Assembly: GCA_913041025.1 (NCBI GenBank)
Contig: CAJWGQ010000123.1
Location: forward strand, 1 to 8,584
Length of the DNA stretch: 8,584 nt
Direction: 5' to 3'
From: an uncultured Gammaproteobacteria bacterium
Lineage (GTDB): Bacteria; Pseudomonadota; Gammaproteobacteria; Pseudomonadales; Azotimanducaceae_A
Shown: in pieces, positions 6,301 through 8,584 of the stretch
Layout of the letters: every line of letters begins with the position of its first letter
Numbering within the stretch: the first letter of the stretch is position 1
Position numbers and translations under genes: made by a program
The notes under the pieces: generated by a model
Told to the model about the DNA's origin: nothing
What the model saw: only the letters and a program-made list of their open reading frames with translations
The model's database searches: none

Positions 6301-8012
6301 AAGATGAAACTACTATCGTTGGGAATTTAAGTTGGAGGCACTATTGCTTTTACACTTTGGTGCTTTTCATTGGAATTGTTTTTTTGGGAAGAATTATATA
6401 CCTAGGAGCGGCAGATAAAGATTTTTTACAAAGAAAGGGGAAGATATCAGAAAAGTTAGAAGTGATTCCCGCTGTTCGTGGTTCGATCATAGATAGAAAT
6501 GGCGAGGTCTTGGCGGTTAGCACACCAGGATATTCTATATCTATTAATCCGAATCAGGAGAACTTCTCGGACGGAGAGCTAAAGATTATTTCCACCGTGT
6601 TGAAGTTAGATGTAGATCGTTTGCGCTCATCTATTAATCATAACCAGAATAAAAAGTTTCTCTTTATAAAGCGCAAGGTAGCTAGAGAAATTGGAGATTT
6701 TCTAAGAACTTTTGACATAGAAGGCCTTAGCTACGATGAAGAGTATCATCGGTATTATCCGGCTGCAGAAACTTCAGCTCATGTTATAGGTAGGACTAAT
6801 ATCGATGGTATAGGTTCTGAAGGAATAGAGCTTACGCGGGATAGCCTTTTGCAAGGGCGGCGCGGAGAAAAGCTAGTTTTGCGAGATCGTAAAGGTGGCC
6901 TGATTAGAAATCTAAATTACAGAGCTCCTCCAATTTTTGGAAAAGACGTGAGATTAACTATCGATTTGAACCTCCAGTTTATAGCCTATAAGGAGCTCAA
7001 GTCAGCGATAGAAAGCCATAGAGCCAGGTCGGGTTCCTTGGTTATGTTGGATGCAAGGTCGGGTGAGATATTAGCGATGGTAAACCAACCCTCCTATAAC
7101 CCAAATGAATCGGTGCCAAACATGGAGGTTTTGAGAAATCGCGCCGTAACAGATGCCTACGAGCCAGGATCCACCATAAAGCCCTTTGCGATGTTGGCGG
7201 CCTTAGAGTCTGGTAATTTTCGCCCTGATTCCGTTGTTGACACTTCGCCCGGAACTTATCTCATTAGTGGTCACCAGATCAAGGACCCTACTAATTACGG
7301 GGCATTGTCACTCTCAAAAATAATTCAATTTTCCAGTAATGTCGGAATATCAAAAATCGCACTAGATTTACCTCACCGCGCTATATTTGAAGTTCTTGGT
7401 AGATCAGGCTTTGGTCGGTCGGTGGACATAGGTTTGCCAGGAGAGGCTAGAGGTTCTTTGAAACCAAATGATCTGGAAATATCTGTCCAAAGAGCGGCAT
7501 TGGCTTATGGCTATGGTTTGACCGTTACGCCGTTGCAACTGGCAAATGCGTACTTAAAGATTGCTTCCCATGGCGAAAATAGACGGACTAGCCTTTTTAA
7601 AGGTGAATTTAAACCGGGATTTGATCGAATTTATAGGGAATTTGATACAAAGGAGGTGATAAAGATGATGGAAACGGTCACTGAGATTGATGGAACAGGT
7701 AAAGCTGCTGCTGTAGAAGGCTATCGGATCGCCGGCAAAACTGGAACAGCTCAGAGATTCGTTAATGGTCGCTTTGATCCCGATAGTCACAATGTTTGGT
7801 TTGTTGGAATTGTGCCGGCTTACAAACCAAGATTGGTGACGGTGGTTGTCGTAAATGATCCTAAAGCTGGAGCGAGTGGTGGTGGAACGGTCGCTGCACC
7901 TATTTTTGCTCAAGTGGCTCGTCATAGTTTGCGGGTATTAGGCATTGAACCTGAGAAAACAATTCCTTTGGCGTCGTCCAGAATGAAAAACCGAGTGCTT
8001 GAACGGGGATGA
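6297..8012 (+). CDS. ftsI: Peptidoglycan D,D-transpeptidase FtsI (PBP3)
   Basis: The product has 571 residues (E. coli 588). It is the septal class B penicillin-binding protein that crosslinks peptidoglycan with FtsW, under FtsQLB control. A short cytoplasmic N-terminus is followed by a transmembrane helix (about 15-36), the pedestal/dimerisation motif RGSIIDRNGEVLAVS (61-75), RTNIDGIGSEGIE (166-178), and the transpeptidase domain. The active-site Ser292 is in STIK (292-295), with SSN (346-348), YGYGLTVTPLQLA (404-416) and KTGT (481-484), so all three catalytic motifs are intact. The start is TTG in a TTGA overlap with the ftsL stop; no ATG or GTG in frame lies before the membrane helix. The stop overlaps an ATG (ATGA) that begins a MurE-like frame, as expected in the dcw cluster. 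No defect is seen. Confidence 0.97.
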   Translation: MKDETTIVGNLSWRHYCFYTLVLFIGIVFLGRIIYLGAADKDFLQRKGKISEKLEVIPAVRGSIIDRNGEVLAVSTPGYSISINPNQENFSDGELKIISTVLKLDVDRLRSSINHNQNKKFLFIKRKVAREIGDFLRTFDIEGLSYDEEYHRYYPAAETSAHVIGRTNIDGIGSEGIELTRDSLLQGRRGEKLVLRDRKGGLIRNLNYRAPPIFGKDVRLTIDLNLQFIAYKELKSAIESHRARSGSLVMLDARSGEILAMVNQPSYNPNESVPNMEVLRNRAVTDAYEPGSTIKPFAMLAALESGNFRPDSVVDTSPGTYLISGHQIKDPTNYGALSLSKIIQFSSNVGISKIALDLPHRAIFEVLGRSGFGRSVDIGLPGEARGSLKPNDLEISVQRAALAYGYGLTVTPLQLANAYLKIASHGENRRTSLFKGEFKPGFDRIYREFDTKEVIKMMETVTEIDGTGKAAAVEGYRIAGKTGTAQRFVNGRFDPDSHNVWFVGIVPAYKPRLVTVVVVNDPKAGASGGGTVAAPIFAQVARHSLRVLGIEPEKTIPLASSRMKNRVLERG

Positions 8013-8101
8013 AATTAAGAGATTTATTGGCTACCCAATCCGTTCCCAATATTGAAATTTCGGGAATTTCGGAAATTAAGGGAACTAAGGGAGAGATATG
8101 A
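8009..8101 (+). pseudogene. murE: murE N-terminal stub, 30 codons, broken
   Basis: The ATG overlaps the ftsI stop as ATGA, exactly where gammaproteobacterial murE (UDP-MurNAc-tripeptide ligase) should start. The peptide opens MKLRDLLATQ and continues to IEISGIS, which fits the MurE N-terminus (LRDLLA near the start, then the stretch that normally leads into GxxxDSR). After about residue 21 the expected DSR and PGDLF motifs never appear. The frame instead runs ISE-IKG-TKG and stops at TGA 8099-8101. A complete MurE is about 490 residues, so nearly all of it, including the ATP-binding and ligase domains, is missing. The TGA overlaps the ATG of the next gene. It may be a true remnant, or the end of native sequence at an assembly joint. 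The MurE assignment rests on short similarity plus position. Confidence 0.65.
8056..8091 (+). repeat. Four-unit degenerate 9-bp tandem repeat
   Basis: The units are AATTTCGGG (8056-8064), AATTTCGGA (8065-8073), AATTAAGGG (8074-8082) and AACTAAGGG (8083-8091). Adjacent units differ at one or two positions, apart from a three-base change between units two and three. In the murE frame they read as tripeptides ISG-ISE-IKG-TKG. The last unit supplies the AAGGGAG Shine-Dalgarno (8087-8093) of the next gene. The array straddles the point where MurE similarity ends and base composition changes. Confidence 0.75.
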
Positions 8102-8584
8102 AGATACCTGCGATTGGCTTACTGGTAGTGCTTGGGTTGGCGGTGAACGCCATTGCCGCGGAATATGTTGCGCCGCGTGGGCCAGACGGCAAACATCCCG
8201 ACTTAAATGGCGTTTGGCAGGCCCTGAATAGCGCTAACTACAATATAGAAATGCACACGGCCAGCCACTCGATGCAACTGCGGGAAGGTCCACATGGGCC
8301 GCTACCGGCAGTCAAAACCCTCTACCTGGGTGCTGTCGGTGCTGTACCGCCCGGACTTGGTGTGGTTGAGGGGGGCAAAATCCCGTACCGGCCCGAGGCG
8401 CTGGCCAAACGCGATGAAAATAAAGCCAACTGGATCGACAGAGATCCAGAAATCAAATGCTTCTTGCCGGGCATTCCTCGGGCAACCTACATGCCACAAC
8501 CGTTCCAGATTTTTCAAAGCGCCGACTCCGTCTTTATGGCGTATCAATATGCCGGTGCGGTTCGCGAAGTGTATATGGACGACC
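8098..8584 (+). CDS. Secreted protein of unknown function, 3' end outside window (partial)
   Basis: I do not recognise a named family. 162 residues are visible and the frame is open at the window end. There is a clear Sec signal peptide (MKIPAIGLLVVLGLAVNAIA, cleavage near Ala20/Ala21), then GPDGKHPDLNGVW (28-40) and DPEIKCFLPGIPR (116-128) with PQPFQIFQSADSVFMAYQY (133-151). This PDL-GVW...C-PG-PR...PFQI layout recalls uncharacterised exported proteins common in Acidobacteria and environmental Proteobacteria (from memory, not searched). The ATG has a strong Shine-Dalgarno (AAGGGAG, 4 nt away) and overlaps the murE-stub stop as ATGA. G+C is about 56% by hand count, against about 45% in ftsI, and codons favour CTG, GCC and GGC, unlike the TTA/TTG/AGA use upstream. 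It looks foreign to the dcw operon, by transfer or by misassembly. Confidence 0.75.
   Translation, partial: MKIPAIGLLVVLGLAVNAIAAEYVAPRGPDGKHPDLNGVWQALNSANYNIEMHTASHSMQLREGPHGPLPAVKTLYLGAVGAVPPGLGVVEGGKIPYRPEALAKRDENKANWIDRDPEIKCFLPGIPRATYMPQPFQIFQSADSVFMAYQYAGAVREVYMDD

Noticed and set aside
7554..7925. Minus-strand open frame of 123 codons
   Set aside because: It is the antisense shadow of the ftsI transpeptidase domain, rich in Ser/His as expected from reverse reading of a coding region.
8042..8085. GTTCCC/GGGAAC inverted repeat around the junction
   Set aside because: Six bases with a 32-nt gap in low-complexity sequence can arise by chance. No matching target-site duplication or transposase is present, so I do not read it as a mobile-element end.
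8302..8547. Minus-strand open frame of 81 codons
   Set aside because: It is opposite the signal-peptide-bearing secreted gene, which has a strong ribosome site and a longer open frame.

Overview
The window is a piece of a gammaproteobacterial chromosome. Its gene order resembles the Pseudomonas-type neighbourhood (sspA-sspB / BON lipoprotein / lpoA / rsmI / rnpB / mraZ-rsmH-ftsL-ftsI). The genus cannot be told from the sequence. Most of the window has moderate G+C (a hand count of 480 bases in ftsI gives about 45%) and compact spacing with many overlapping genes, as in a small-genome or marine gammaproteobacterium (inference).

Layout, left to right. Positions 1-887 (+) hold the 3' part of sspA (RNA-polymerase-associated stringent starvation protein A) and sspB (ClpXP adaptor), joined by a 4-nt overlap. 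Converging on them from the minus strand are lpoA (outer-membrane lipoprotein activator of PBP1A) followed by dolP (dual-BON lipoprotein). yraN and diaA, which lie between these two in E. coli and Pseudomonas, are absent. rsmI (16S rRNA C1402 2'-O-methyltransferase) starts divergently from lpoA, with one base between the two start codons. Then come the RNase P RNA gene (rnpB), three MraZ operator boxes, and the head of the division and cell wall (dcw) cluster: mraZ, rsmH, ftsL, ftsI.

The window shows envelope growth genes side by side: LpoA stimulates septal and elongation peptidoglycan synthases, FtsL/FtsI make the divisome synthase, DolP supports outer-membrane integrity during division, and MraZ regulates the dcw operon.

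The striking part is the right end. The expected next gene, murE, starts correctly (ATGA overlap with ftsI) and looks like MurE for about 20 codons. It then breaks down in a four-unit, 9-bp degenerate tandem repeat and stops after 30 codons. A gene of clearly different composition (about 56% G+C, CTG/GCC/GGC-rich) begins at once: a secreted protein of unrecognised function, running off the window. This is either a real rearrangement that breaks the dcw operon or an assembly chimera. Long-range read evidence across about 8040-8110 would decide. I saw no CRISPR array, tRNA, insertion sequence or phage gene.
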